From the NCBI RefSeq assembly GCF_015714715.1, contig NZ_WAHS01000002.1, forward strand, positions 186,001 to 250,000: DNA of 64,000 bases, in the 5' to 3' direction. A program made the translations under genes and the position numbers. This document shows, in pieces, positions 42,747 through 51,876 of this stretch. Below the pieces are notes generated by a model. The model made no database searches, was not told the origin of the DNA, and saw only the letters and a list, made by a program, of their open reading frames with translations. Each line of letters begins with the position of its first letter. Positions within the stretch are counted from its first letter, which is position 1. The stretch comes from Aestuariivirga litoralis. GTDB lineage: Bacteria; Pseudomonadota; Alphaproteobacteria; Rhizobiales; Aestuariivirgaceae.

Positions 42747-43128
42747 TTTTACCCCTGTGGCCTTGGAAATCATGTCCAAGTGAGGGCAGGATGTGGCCAA
42801 CATGGTAAACCATTGGTTAACGAGCTCCAGAAACGTCCCAAAACGTGCCAGTTTGTTCAGAAACGCAAGGTCTAACTAACTGTAAAAAGATGGAAAATGT
42901 TTTTTCCAAATAAATGCCCCATTTCGCCAGCCCAAGGCAGGAACTTTATGCCGTCAGAGCAAATCATTGCCAGCAAGACCTTTTGGGCACCCTTTCCACA
43001 ACTCTAAAGGAGGGTGCGGAAATCATACCAGTCGCCATTAGGAATTTATTAGCAATCTGCCCCAGCTTCACGAAAGCTTGTCGGCGTATAACTGCAGCAT
43101 CCATATCGTTTGTGTGTGAGTAATAAGC
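42747..43128. other. gene-free region upstream of ftcR
   Basis: About 380 bases between ftcR and the next possible gene hold no convincing protein gene. Within it are a near CtrA-type box (TAAA-N7-TTAA at 42806-42820, 60 bases from the ftcR start) and a perfect inverted repeat at 42891-42908. This probably holds the ftcR promoter; open frames here are short and overlap on both strands. Confidence 0.5.
42891..42908. promoter_or_regulatory. inverted repeat upstream of ftcR
   Basis: TGGAAAA-tgtt-TTTTCCA, a perfect 7-bp inverted repeat with a 4-base spacer, lies 145 bases upstream of the ftcR start. It looks like a binding site for a dimeric regulator; the regulator is not known. Confidence 0.4.
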
Positions 43129-43347
43129 ATGATTGATCAAGACTATGCGGCCATTGCCGCCGCCCAGGATTTTTCCACGGGCATTGCCGTTTGGCGCGCT
43201 TCGCATCAAAGCAAATCACCTGCTGCCCACGCTTTGCGCTTCAATGCCAGGGCCCGCACGCTGATTCCGTTGATGGTTGTTTCCATCCTGACTTTGGTGG
43301 ATTGCGCTCTGTTGAGCTTCGCGCTCCTTCCGTCAGCCAACCTTTAG
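43129..43347 (+). CDS. possible small membrane protein
   Basis: The 72-codon frame encodes a polar N-terminal part and one hydrophobic helix near the C-terminus (TLIPLMVVSILTLVDCALLSF, about 43-66, in parts). Codon use resembles its neighbours, but the Shine-Dalgarno is weak and no family is recognised. It may be a small tail-anchored protein or a chance frame. Confidence 0.35.
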   Translation: MIDQDYAAIAAAQDFSTGIAVWRASHQSKSPAAHALRFNARARTLIPLMVVSILTLVDCALLSFALLPSANL

Positions 43348-43469
43348 GTTCCCCAGCAAGTTAACCGGCGGGAAACCATCTCCAACTGCGTCCCGGCGAA
43401 ATTAAGTACCTAATAAGGGATGAAGGCTTGAATGTCTTTTCACATCAGTGAAGACAGGAAACTTCAACC

Positions 43470-44453
43470 ATGTCCGTCCGATTGAAATTGGTCGAAAACC
43501 TTGGCGAGCCGGATTTGCACGCCGAAAACACCGCATTGCGCCAGCGCATTGCACTGCTGGAGGAAGTGATCAACAACTTCCCGGGCGGCATCTTGTTGAC
43601 TGACAAGGACCTGAATGTGCTCATCTGCAACGACTATCAGCGCAGTCTGCAGGATTATCCCGAAGCCCTGTTCGAGAATAATAATCTCACGTTGTCAGAT
43701 CTGTTCCGCTTCAACGCCGAACGGGGGGAATATGGCGATTGCAATACCGAGGAAATAATCGCCGAGAAAATGGCGCTCGCCGCAAAACATGAAGCGCATC
43801 ATTACGAGCGCACCCGCCCAAATGGAAATGTGGTGGAAGTGCGCGGCGTTCCGCTCAAGGCGGGTGGCTTCGTCACCAGCTATATGGATGTCACGGAAAA
43901 TCGTCGGCATCAGGCCTTGGTGGCCGACTTGGCACTGACCGATCCTTTGACAGGTCTGGCCAACCGCCGCTTGCTGATGGACCGCTTTGAACAGGCATGT
44001 GCGCGCGCCAAACGCGGCGAAAGCTTCGCCGTTCACTATCTTGATCTCGACCACTTCAAGCCGATCAATGACAAGCATGGCCACAAGGCCGGCGACGCGG
44101 TGCTGCTTGAAGTAGCCAAAAGGTTGAAATCCGCCACCCGCGAGACTGACACGGTCGCGCGCATCGGCGGTGATGAATTCGTTGTGCTGCAATCCAGTGC
44201 CAATGCCGGAAAGTCAGCAAGGCTTCTGGCCGGACGGCTGGCCAGCGCCATTTCATTGCCCATTCTTTTCGAAGATCAGGTCTTGAATGTCACGTCGAGC
44301 ATCGGCGTGACGGTATCTAGCGATGGCAATTCAACACTGGATGACTTGATGAAATTGGCGGATCACGCGCTTTATCAAAGCAAGCGCAACGGTCGCAATG
44401 GTGTGACGCTCAACCAGCCCGCCAGTGAACAATTGCGCATGAAACGCGTGTGA
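43470..44453 (+). CDS. PAS-GGDEF diguanylate cyclase
   Basis: This 327-residue protein has an N-terminal PAS-like sensor domain (about 25-145) preceded by a short helix, and a C-terminal GGDEF domain with the intact active site RIGGDEFVVL (233-237). The inhibitory RxxD (RETD, 224-227) is present five residues before it, so c-di-GMP product inhibition is expected. No membrane helix is seen, so it is cytoplasmic. The ATG is preceded by AGGAAA. It converges with the che operon, its stop lying 10 bases from the cheT stop; a link between c-di-GMP and motility is plausible. Confidence 0.92.
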   Translation: MSVRLKLVENLGEPDLHAENTALRQRIALLEEVINNFPGGILLTDKDLNVLICNDYQRSLQDYPEALFENNNLTLSDLFRFNAERGEYGDCNTEEIIAEKMALAAKHEAHHYERTRPNGNVVEVRGVPLKAGGFVTSYMDVTENRRHQALVADLALTDPLTGLANRRLLMDRFEQACARAKRGESFAVHYLDLDHFKPINDKHGHKAGDAVLLEVAKRLKSATRETDTVARIGGDEFVVLQSSANAGKSARLLAGRLASAISLPILFEDQVLNVTSSIGVTVSSDGNSTLDDLMKLADHALYQSKRNGRNGVTLNQPASEQLRMKRV

Positions 44454-44463
44454 CCGGCAGAGT

Positions 44464-44847
44464 CTAACCGAAATCGAAGAGATGCACTTCGCTGTCTGCG
44501 GCCTGCTTCTCTTCGACCACAGTGCCTTGCAGGATTGAGCCGATAAGGGCGCCCAAATTCATGCTGTCTTTGACACGTGACGTCGGCACATTCACGTGCT
44601 CCGGCACATGCTCTGCCAAAGTGGTGAGCAACCGCCCCAGATTTTCCAGCGACTGACGCGCCAGATCCAGTTCCTGCAAATCTGGAAAAGTCTTTTGCTC
44701 TGGCCCCAGCGACGACACCAGCAACGAAACGGCGTTTTCAATACGTCCTGCCGAGAGCGCCAGCGCGCCTTGCACTTCAGCCACACGGCTGATCGCCAGC
44801 CGCAGCGAAACGCTATCGGCTTTCGCGCTATTGTCAGAAAAGCTCAA
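44464..44847 (-). CDS. cheT: CheT-like chemotaxis protein
   Basis: This 127-residue, mostly helical protein is the last gene of the che operon, the position of cheT in Sinorhizobium. Residues 61-65 are DLARQ in a predicted helix, fitting the DxxxQ pattern with which CheZ dephosphorylates CheY-P. No other CheZ, CheC or CheX gene is in the window. The function is inferred from position and this short motif only. It overlaps cheD by 14 bases. Confidence 0.6.
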   Translation of the reverse strand: MSFSDNSAKADSVSLRLAISRVAEVQGALALSAGRIENAVSLLVSSLGPEQKTFPDLQELDLARQSLENLGRLLTTLAEHVPEHVNVPTSRVKDSMNLGALIGSILQGTVVEEKQAADSEVHLFDFG

Positions 44848-45361
44848 CGTCGCCTCCCACTGGCGTTGCCGCCAATGCCTTTTGAATTTTCATCTCATCA
44901 GCAGGCGCTGCGATAAAGGCCTGCCTTGCGCGGCCGCTCGACGGCCAGAACTGAATGCGTCGGCCAGAATTTCCGCCGACACTTTCGCCTACGATGGGGA
45001 TGCCCTCAGCTTGCAGGAAGCGCTTGGCAAATTGGATATTCTTTTCGCCAATTTGTTCAACGATGCCGGCCACGGTGTTGGCGCCACCAAAAATCTTGGC
45101 GTTGAGGTCCCGCTTGTCCACGCCTTTTTTAAGCAGGCCGTTAATCAGAAGCTCCATGAGATAGACACCGTGCCGCTGCACGATACCGCCCGTCCCGTCA
45201 TTATCGCCGGGCAGCAAAAAATGATTCATTCCGCCCACCGCGCGTTTGGTGTCAAACATGCAAACGGAAACGCAACTGCCCAGCAAGGTGGAAATCACCG
45301 CGCCCGGATCTTCGCTCACGGCGAACTCGCCTTGCACGATATTGATACGACTTTCCGTCAT
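44834..45361 (-). CDS. cheD: chemoreceptor glutamine deamidase CheD
   Basis: This 175-residue protein has the CheD catalytic parts: LLGSCVSVCMFD (Cys) and GGMNHFLLPG (His), followed by a C-terminal MNxKIFGGA-type segment. It deamidates glutamines of chemoreceptors. The ATG overlaps the cheY2 stop by four bases, so the longer open frame is discarded. Confidence 0.94.
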   Translation of the reverse strand: MTESRINIVQGEFAVSEDPGAVISTLLGSCVSVCMFDTKRAVGGMNHFLLPGDNDGTGGIVQRHGVYLMELLINGLLKKGVDKRDLNAKIFGGANTVAGIVEQIGEKNIQFAKRFLQAEGIPIVGESVGGNSGRRIQFWPSSGRARQAFIAAPADEMKIQKALAATPVGGDVELF

Positions 45362-45747
45362 GTAAGCTTGCCTACCACCTGCTCCACGCAAAGGCGCAGG
45401 CTTTCATTGGTAAAAGGCTTGGGCAGAAAATTATTGAGCCCGAAGCGTTTGCCGGATTCAATAAGCGCACGATCGCCGCGCCCGGTCACCAGAATGAATC
45501 CCACACTCTTCGTCGGCGCATTTTGGCGTAGTGCTTGCAAAAGCTGGATGCCGTCCATCTTCGGCATGTTGTAATCCGAAATCACCAGATGGCATGGTGA
45601 TGTCATCATCAGTTTCAATGCCTGCTCGCCATCCTGCGCGACCTGGACATCCTTGATCCCAAAAGACCAAAGTCCGTCGCAGATCAGCATCCGGCTGACC
45701 GTCGTATCATCGGCAACCATTACCCTCAATTGCTGTGCGAATGGCAT
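45358..45747 (-). CDS. cheY2: response regulator CheY2
   Basis: This 129-residue single-domain receiver has the acidic pocket (VADD, 11-14), the phospho-acceptor D58 in VISDYNMPKMDG and the Lys in FLPKPF. In Sinorhizobium the second CheY of this operon is the main regulator of motor speed; by position this is that protein. Overlaps cheB by one base. Confidence 0.9.
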   Translation of the reverse strand: MPFAQQLRVMVADDTTVSRMLICDGLWSFGIKDVQVAQDGEQALKLMMTSPCHLVISDYNMPKMDGIQLLQALRQNAPTKSVGFILVTGRGDRALIESGKRFGLNNFLPKPFTNESLRLCVEQVVGKLT

Positions 45748-46787
45748 TATGCTGCTCCTTGAGCTCGGGCATTCGTCATGCCCATGATTTCGGCGGCGAT
45801 TGAATTGATCGGCTTCTGGATTTGGACGGCTCCGATTTGATGGGCTGCTTTGGGCATGCCGTAAACAACACAGGTTGCTTCGTTCTGCCCAATGGTAGAG
45901 GCCCCGGCCTGGCGCATTTTAAGGAGACCTGCGGCACCGTCAGTGCCCATGCCCGTGAGAATAACGCCAACAGCTTTGGCTCCGGCAAAGCGGGCCACGG
46001 AACCAAACAAAACATCAACCGAGGGGCAGTGGCCATTGACCAATTCGCCCGCGACGAGACGGCATTGTAATGTGCCGCGGCCAATAACTTCCAGGTGCAG
46101 ATTGCCTCCGGGTGCGATGTAGACATGGCCGGGCCGCAACATGGCGCCATTCTCAGCCTCTTGAATGCTCGGAGCACAAATCCGGTCCAGCCGGTTGGCC
46201 AGCGTACGAGTAAAAGTAGGCGGCATATGTTGGGTGATGACGATGGGCGGGCAATTTGCCGGAAGCTTCGTCAGGATCGCCTGGATGGCTTCAACGCCTC
46301 CAGTGGAGGAACCAATGGCGACGATTTTGTCATCCGGAGCGTGGTTCGCATGCACGGCGCTATCTCTGGACACGGTTTCCGGAACAGACGGTTGCACTCT
46401 TGCTCTCGCCGCCGCCTTTACCCTCAATGCCAGCGTCTGAAAGGTATCCGGATGCTCAGGGGAAGGCTTCACAACGCAGTCCACGGCACCAAGACTGAGG
46501 GCTTCAATCGCAACTTCACCGCCTTTTGCAGTGAGAGTAGAAACCATCACCACTGGCATGGGTCGAAGTTTCATGATCCGGTCAAGGAAATCGATGCCAT
46601 TCATGTCAGGCATTTCAACATCAAGGGTGATCACATCAGGGTTGAGTTGCTTGATCATCTGCCGCGCCACCAAAGCGCCATCGGCAGTTCCCACAACCTC
46701 AATGTCGGAATCCGCCAGCAGATGTTGCCGGATGATGAGTTGCATCGTCTTGCTGTCATCAACGATGAGAACGCGAACCTTGCTCAT
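45747..46787 (-). CDS. cheB: chemoreceptor methylesterase CheB
   Basis: This 346-residue protein has an N-terminal receiver domain (D56 in [11 protein letters not shown]) and a C-terminal methylesterase domain with the catalytic Ser in AIGSSTGG, His in QHMPPTF and Asp in GMGTDGA. It removes methyl groups from chemoreceptors and resets adaptation. The ATG at 46787 overlaps the cheR stop; the open frame upstream is not used. Confidence 0.96.
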   Translation of the reverse strand: MSKVRVLIVDDSKTMQLIIRQHLLADSDIEVVGTADGALVARQMIKQLNPDVITLDVEMPDMNGIDFLDRIMKLRPMPVVMVSTLTAKGGEVAIEALSLGAVDCVVKPSPEHPDTFQTLALRVKAAARARVQPSVPETVSRDSAVHANHAPDDKIVAIGSSTGGVEAIQAILTKLPANCPPIVITQHMPPTFTRTLANRLDRICAPSIQEAENGAMLRPGHVYIAPGGNLHLEVIGRGTLQCRLVAGELVNGHCPSVDVLFGSVARFAGAKAVGVILTGMGTDGAAGLLKMRQAGASTIGQNEATCVVYGMPKAAHQIGAVQIQKPINSIAAEIMGMTNARAQGAA

Positions 46788-47638
46788 GCGGAAGCGCGCT
46801 CCACTTTGCGGTAGGTGGTAATGCCGTCCAACGCCAGAAGCTTCGTGGCATCGCCCGAAATGCGCTCGGAATGGCCGATATATAGCACCGCATTGGTCGG
46901 CAGCAGCGCCACCATGCGGCTCCACAGCTTGGCCTGGATGTCCTGTGTGAAATAGATCATCACGTTCCGGCAGAAAATCGCATCGAACGGGCCCTTCATC
47001 GGCCAGCTCTCCATGAGATTGAGCGGCCGGTACTCGATCATGTTCTTGGCGGCATCATCAATCTCAAAATGTTCGGAATGTTTCTCGGTCCATGCATTAC
47101 GCATGTCGGCCGGGATACCAGAAAGCTCTTCCAGGGGATAACAGCCTCGCTTTGCGATGCTCAAAACCTTGGTGTTGAAGTCGGTGGCAAGAATGCGAAC
47201 ATTATGCGCACGTGCATCAGGCAGCGCTTGCAGAATTTGCAGTGCAATCGAATAGGGCTCCTGTCCGGAGGAACAGCCGGCCGACCAGATGCGCACCCGA
47301 CCGCCTTCCTTGGCCCGCGCAACCAGCGATGCAAGAATCTTGTTCTTCAAATGGGTGAAGTGATGATCTTCGCGAAAAAACTTGGTGACATTTGTCGTCA
47401 GGGCTTCCGCCATCTGGTGCAGCTCGTTTTGGCCATTCGCCGAATTCACCAATTTTATATAGTCATCGAAGTTCTGCAGATTGAGAGCACGCAGGCGCCT
47501 CACCAGGCGCGAATAGACCAGTGTCTGCTTGGAATCGGGAAAGTTGTTCCCAGTGATTTTTTCCACAGTGCTTGCAATCTGGCGGAAATGCGTCTGCGTA
47601 AAACGAAACTCCGGATTGGTTGTTTCAGCTGCGCTCAT
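46784..47638 (-). CDS. cheR: chemoreceptor methyltransferase CheR
   Basis: This 284-residue protein has the CheR N-terminal helical domain and the SAM-dependent domain with [18 protein letters not shown] and [13 protein letters not shown]. It methylates chemoreceptor glutamates. It overlaps cheW by one base and cheB by four. Confidence 0.96.
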   Translation of the reverse strand: MSAAETTNPEFRFTQTHFRQIASTVEKITGNNFPDSKQTLVYSRLVRRLRALNLQNFDDYIKLVNSANGQNELHQMAEALTTNVTKFFREDHHFTHLKNKILASLVARAKEGGRVRIWSAGCSSGQEPYSIALQILQALPDARAHNVRILATDFNTKVLSIAKRGCYPLEELSGIPADMRNAWTEKHSEHFEIDDAAKNMIEYRPLNLMESWPMKGPFDAIFCRNVMIYFTQDIQAKLWSRMVALLPTNAVLYIGHSERISGDATKLLALDGITTYRKVERASA

Positions 47639-48096
47639 CAGGCGGCCTTCCGTTCATGGCTGGGCAGAACATCCTGCAAGGAAAGCAGGCTGATCATCCT
47701 GCCTTCCAGTGTGACAATGCCGCTGACAAAGCTGCGGGCAACCGCGGAGCTCACATCCGGCGTCGGATGGATCAAGGCGGCATCAACTGAAATGATGTCC
47801 GACACCATATCCACGAGAAGCCCCGTCATCCGGTCCTGATCCTGCACCACGATTACGGCGTGGCGGGCCGAAGGTTCAGACTTGCCCTTGGCCAACCGGG
47901 CCGGTAGATCAATCACCGGCAACACAGTGCCGCGCAGATTGATCACCCCGATCACGAACGGCGGCGAATGCGGAACCGGCGTGGCCGGTGTCCAGCCGCG
48001 GATTTCGCGCACCTGGATGATGTCCACGCAGAATTCCATTTCGCCGACCATGAAAACGATCAACTCGCGGGCCGGTATGGTTTGGTCTTTAGTCAT
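47638..48096 (-). CDS. cheW: chemotaxis adaptor CheW
   Basis: This 152-residue CheW-domain protein has ELIVFMVGEMEFCVDIIQVREI at its start (in parts) and GVINLRGTVLPVIDL, the standard signature. It links chemoreceptors to CheA. The ATG at 48096 lies 8 bases after the cheA stop; a longer open frame overlaps cheA and is not used. Confidence 0.95.
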   Translation of the reverse strand: MTKDQTIPARELIVFMVGEMEFCVDIIQVREIRGWTPATPVPHSPPFVIGVINLRGTVLPVIDLPARLAKGKSEPSARHAVIVVQDQDRMTGLLVDMVSDIISVDAALIHPTPDVSSAVARSFVSGIVTLEGRMISLLSLQDVLPSHERKAA

Positions 48097-48104
48097 TCGT
48101 ACTC

Positions 48105-50318
48105 TCAGCTTGCCTTTGCCCATTTCGATCCAGCTTCCATGCGCTCGCGCTGCTTGGAATCTGCGATTGTTTCAACATCGAGGATCATCGCCACACGCCC
48201 ATCGCCCAGGATGGTTGCGGCGGCCACACCCGGCACCGGGCCGTAATTGTGCTCGAAGCTCTTGATCACCACTTGGCGCTGGTCAAGGATGCGGTCCACC
48301 AACAGGGCGCTGCGCGAATGGCTTTCCGTATCAACCAGAATGGCAACACAACCTGTCGGCTTCACCGCTTCAGCGCGCACATTCAGCGCACGCCCCACAT
48401 CCACCAGCGGCACCAGACGCTCGCGCACGCGCATGGCATAGCTGCCTTGGCCGAGATCCAGGATCATGCTGCTTTCGGGTTGCAACGTTTCCACCACGGA
48501 AGTCAGCGGAATGATGAAAATCTCATTCGCCACGGAAACCACGATGCCGTCCAGAACTGCCAGCGTCAGTGGCAGGCTGAGTGTGAAGGAGGAACCCTTT
48601 CCAGGCGTTGAACTGATATTTATTCTACCCCCCAGCGCCTGGATCGAGCGGCGTACCACATCCATGCCCACGCCACGGCCGGAAATCGCCGAAACAGTGG
48701 TGGCGGTAGAGAAGCCGGGCAGAAATAGAAGATTGTCGATTTCGCTATCAGTAAACTGCGCGTCCTGCGGCACCAGATTCTTGCGCTTGGCAATTTCCAG
48801 CACCTTGGGGCGGTTGATGCCTGCGCCATCATCCTGCACGGTGATCACCACCTTGCCGGATTGATGCGCTGCCGTCAGCCGGATGGTGCCTTCTTCAGGC
48901 TTGCCTGCAGCCAATCGGTCGGCGGGGGATTCAAGCCCATGGTCCACCGCATTGCGGATCATGTGGGTCAGCGGGTCCGCCAGTGATTCAATCACCGTCT
49001 TGTCCACTTCGGCAGCTTCGCCCTCGGTCCGCAGGCGCACATTTTTTCCGGTGGAGTCGGCCACTTCGCGCACAATACGCTGCATGCGCTGGAACAGCGA
49101 TTTCACCGGCTGGGCACGAATGGCCATCACGCTGTCCTGCAGGTCGCGGGTCAGGCGTTCAAGTTCTTCAAGCGAAGCAATGGCTTCAGTTCCCGTGGCC
49201 GCAACAGCCGGGCTGATACGCTGCGCCAGCATCGCCTGGTTGATGACCAACTCGCCAACCAGGTTGATCAGCCGGTCCACACGGTCCAATTCGACACGAA
49301 TGGTCGGTGCCGGGCCTGATGGTGCAGGCTTGTCCTTTTGCGTAGCTGGTGCTGCCACTACAGGCGGAACAATTTCGGCTGCAACAGACGCGCGTATTTC
49401 TGGCGCTACAAAAGCCGGGAGTTCTGGCAGGGGTGCAAACGCCGCCGGAGCGGGTGCGGCCTCGGCGGGCATGATCACAGCTGGATCAAACATGGGCGCC
49501 TCCGTCAGGGGAACAAAAGGGAGAGCACCGCCTGAGCCATTCAGCAACGGCTGGATATCGAGATCACACGTGCCATCCACAAATTCGAAAACATCAGACA
49601 CATCTTGTACGGAGGCCTCCGTCTCCAGCTCAATGGTGAAGGCAAGATAGGATTCGCTCACTTGATATGAGGCCAGATCCGGCAGCCGCGACGCGTCACA
49701 GGTGATCTTCATCGTGCCCAGTTGCTTCAACTGACGGAACAGGAGCAACGGCTCGTTGGCATTGCGATACAGATCGGCATGCGGGCGGAATTGGATGCGG
49801 AATCCACGCGACACTTCAGGCAGCATCGCTCCTCCCGCCGGTGCATCGCCCGGCAGGTCCAAGGGCAAATCAATTGAAATCAGCGTGGGCGCAAAATCAA
49901 AACTGCCGAAATCCTCCTCAGGCTCGCTCTCAACACTGGCAGCAGTGTTGTTGAGTTCGCCTAAAACAGCAGCATATTTGCTGGCGTCAATCTCCGCGCC
50001 CTCGCGGCACAACGACACGAGATCAGAAAGAATATCAGCCGAGCGCAGCAACAGCCGCATGACCTCCGGCTCCGGCACAAGCTGGTTGCTGCGAATTTTA
50101 TCCAGCACCGTTTCAAAGGCATGTGCAAAGGACACAAGCTCGGCCAGTTTGAACGCGCCCGCACCACCCTTGACGGAGTGCACGGCGCGGAACACGGCGT
50201 TGACGGTTTCGGAAGAGTGATCCCCTTCCTCCATCGTCATCAGGCCCTGCTCGAGAGCCTGCATTTGTTCTTCGCATTCCTGGAAGAACGTATCCCTGAT
50301 GCTTGCCATTTGATCCAT
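48105..50318 (-). CDS. cheA: chemotaxis histidine kinase CheA
   Basis: This 737-residue kinase has the P1 phosphotransfer domain with H47 in VFRAVHSVKGGAG, a Pro/Ala-rich linker (about 270-350) in place of a clear P2, the P3 dimerisation region, the P4 ATPase domain with LTHMIRNAVDHGLE, DDGAGI and GRGVGMDVV, and a CheW-like P5 domain. It phosphorylates the two CheY proteins and CheB. The ATG is preceded by GAGG. Confidence 0.96.
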   Translation of the reverse strand: MDQMASIRDTFFQECEEQMQALEQGLMTMEEGDHSSETVNAVFRAVHSVKGGAGAFKLAELVSFAHAFETVLDKIRSNQLVPEPEVMRLLLRSADILSDLVSLCREGAEIDASKYAAVLGELNNTAASVESEPEEDFGSFDFAPTLISIDLPLDLPGDAPAGGAMLPEVSRGFRIQFRPHADLYRNANEPLLLFRQLKQLGTMKITCDASRLPDLASYQVSESYLAFTIELETEASVQDVSDVFEFVDGTCDLDIQPLLNGSGGALPFVPLTEAPMFDPAVIMPAEAAPAPAAFAPLPELPAFVAPEIRASVAAEIVPPVVAAPATQKDKPAPSGPAPTIRVELDRVDRLINLVGELVINQAMLAQRISPAVAATGTEAIASLEELERLTRDLQDSVMAIRAQPVKSLFQRMQRIVREVADSTGKNVRLRTEGEAAEVDKTVIESLADPLTHMIRNAVDHGLESPADRLAAGKPEEGTIRLTAAHQSGKVVITVQDDGAGINRPKVLEIAKRKNLVPQDAQFTDSEIDNLLFLPGFSTATTVSAISGRGVGMDVVRRSIQALGGRINISSTPGKGSSFTLSLPLTLAVLDGIVVSVANEIFIIPLTSVVETLQPESSMILDLGQGSYAMRVRERLVPLVDVGRALNVRAEAVKPTGCVAILVDTESHSRSALLVDRILDQRQVVIKSFEHNYGPVPGVAAATILGDGRVAMILDVETIADSKQRERMEAGSKWAKAS

Positions 50319-50328
50319 GGGAGAAACC

Positions 50329-50694
50329 TCAGGCCACCACGCGTTTCACAACTGAGACAAGCTTTTCCGGCTCAAACGGCTTGGTGATCCAGCCCGTCGC
50401 ACCGGCGGTGCGTGCCTTCTGTTTTTTCTCGGCATCACTTTCAGTGGTCAGAACCAGGATCGGCACCATCTGCTTTGAAGCATCCGCGCGCACCGCTTCG
50501 ATAAAGCCAAAGCCATCCATGCGCGGCATGTTGATGTCGGTGATGATACAATCGGGCTGGCAGGTGGCTAGCACTTCAACGCCATGCACGCCGTCTTCAG
50601 CCTGCACCACATTCATGCCGGCAGCGGTGAGCGCCAGGCGCAGCATGTCGCGCATTGTACGCGAATCATCGACGGTCAGAACCGTAAGCGTCAT
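50329..50694 (-). CDS. cheY1: response regulator CheY1
   Basis: This 121-residue receiver has TVDDSRTMRDML, the phospho-acceptor D53 in IITDINMPRMDG and Lys in WITKPF. In Sinorhizobium CheY1 acts as a phosphate sink that drains CheY2-P; position directly before cheA matches that protein. Confidence 0.92.
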   Translation of the reverse strand: MTLTVLTVDDSRTMRDMLRLALTAAGMNVVQAEDGVHGVEVLATCQPDCIITDINMPRMDGFGFIEAVRADASKQMVPILVLTTESDAEKKQKARTAGATGWITKPFEPEKLVSVVKRVVA

Positions 50695-50697
50695 ATT

Positions 50698-50979
50698 TTA
50701 TCCCTCCATGATGCTGGTGACGAGCGTGTCGGCACCGGCGGAATTGAAAGCTTCGCGAAGATGCTCTGAAACGCCGGATAGGGTGAAGGGCATCTGGTGC
50801 CTCTGCCATTCCGCTTGGGTGACCATCAGCAACTGCATGAACAGTGTTGAAGGCTTGCTCACGCCTGCCAGGTCGATGCGCAAGGCCTTGCCAATCTGGG
50901 TCTGGATGCGACCCAGCAATTGCTCAAGCTGGGCGGTGCCATGCGTATCGTCGATGGTAAGTGTGTTGATGTCGGTCAT
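50698..50979 (-). CDS. STAS-domain chemotaxis protein (CheS position)
   Basis: This 93-residue protein has a STAS-like fold: IGKALRIDLAGVSKPSTLFMQLL in the middle (in parts) and a C-terminal helix. It is the first gene of the che operon, the place of the STAS protein called CheS in Sinorhizobium, which helps CheY1 compete for phosphate from CheA. The ATG has AAGG eight bases upstream; the longer open frame is leader. Confidence 0.75.
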   Translation of the reverse strand: MTDINTLTIDDTHGTAQLEQLLGRIQTQIGKALRIDLAGVSKPSTLFMQLLMVTQAEWQRHQMPFTLSGVSEHLREAFNSAGADTLVTSIMEG

Positions 50980-51323
50980 GTCACAGCCTTTGCGTCCTGG
51001 GCAAAAGCCAGCATGGATGCCTGTGGAGTCATGCGGGTGCCCTTCCAATATTGGGCCGTAAACTCGCAGATTAACCTGTTGTGAAGCTGTAGAGTTGCGG
51101 CGCTTTGCTGATTACATTTTTAAGTCGCATTCTCACTTGGCTCGCGAGTCGCTTCAAATCCATCGCGCTCAAATCTTCATGCGGCATTTTGAAAAACCAG
51201 CACAAACAACGCAACCGACAGGAACAACTTAAAATTTTTATCAAGAAATTAACCGATCTCACCTAAATCCTGTTGCTGAAATACGCAGGGGATCAATCCT
51301 TGCACCAATCAGATGGGGTTCAC
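50980..51323. other. divergent promoter region between che operon and polysaccharide locus
   Basis: About 340 bases without a credible gene separate the divergent first genes. The half towards the plus-strand gene is AT-rich and holds TTAACC at two sites (near 51073 and 51245) without a second half at the right spacing. Promoters in both directions are expected; I could not place -35 and -10 elements. A 63-codon minus-strand frame here has no support. Confidence 0.4.
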
Positions 51324-51821
51324 ATGGGTAAGTTTGTCGTTTCTCTCGCCTGCGCCACGGCGTTCACAATCGTATCGGCTGCCGCTGCCACGTCGGTCGC
51401 TGGCTTGGGCCCCGTTGCCGGCAAGGTCCTGGTTGACCAGGGTTCAGGCTTCGCTCCTGCTTCAGGTACAATCGAACTGCATCAGGGCGACCGCGTATTT
51501 GTCGGCCAGAACAGCTCGGCCACCATCAATTACGGCTCTTGCAGCCTGATGATCAAGAAGGCCACGGTTTACTCCGTCGCTGCCGCAGCACCTTGCGCCA
51601 AGAATGAAAAGACGGCTTCCCTGCAAGATGATGGCAATGTGGTCATCACCCCGGCCAATTGGGGTGCAGCTGGCGGTGGCGGCGCCTCCTTCTTCTCTGG
51701 TGGCTCCGCAATATTCTACGCCGCAGGCGCTGCCATCGTGAGTGGTGCCATCTATGTCGGCGTGTTCCGCCCCGGCGTACATAATGGCGATTGCAACTGC
51801 GGCCCAGTGAGTGCACCCTGA
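51324..51821 (+). CDS. exported FecR-like protein of unknown function
   Basis: This 165-residue protein has a signal peptide (1-24, SAAAA region) and a domain with GKVLVDQGSGFAPASG, ELHQGDRVFVGQNSSATI and a final cysteine pair, a pattern resembling the FecR fold seen in exported proteins near exopolysaccharide genes. A Gly-rich stretch and a second hydrophobic helix (about 130-148) follow. It ends in a small Cys-rich tail (GDCNCGP). Its own terminator follows, so it may be expressed alone. Confidence 0.6.
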   Translation: MGKFVVSLACATAFTIVSAAAATSVAGLGPVAGKVLVDQGSGFAPASGTIELHQGDRVFVGQNSSATINYGSCSLMIKKATVYSVAAAAPCAKNEKTASLQDDGNVVITPANWGAAGGGGASFFSGGSAIFYAAGAAIVSGAIYVGVFRPGVHNGDCNCGPVSAP

Positions 51822-51850
51822 TCTGAACGCCTAAAACGAGTTATGAATCA

Positions 51851-51876
51851 AGCACTGCTTTGGCAGTGCTTTTTTT
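51851..51876 (+). terminator. rho-independent terminator after the FecR-like gene
   Basis: A perfect 8-bp stem AGCACTGC/GCAGTGCT with a TTTG loop is followed by TTTTTT. The first in-frame ATG of the polymerase gene begins at the very next base, so that gene has no room for a promoter and must rely on read-through or begin further down. Confidence 0.85.

Noticed and set aside
42914-43123. A 69-codon plus-strand frame upstream of the small membrane protein
   Set aside because: No Shine-Dalgarno, no domain, and an equally long frame overlaps it on the other strand.
51071-51262. A 63-codon minus-strand frame between che and polysaccharide genes
   Set aside because: Lies in the AT-rich promoter region, lacks a ribosome-binding site and resembles no family.
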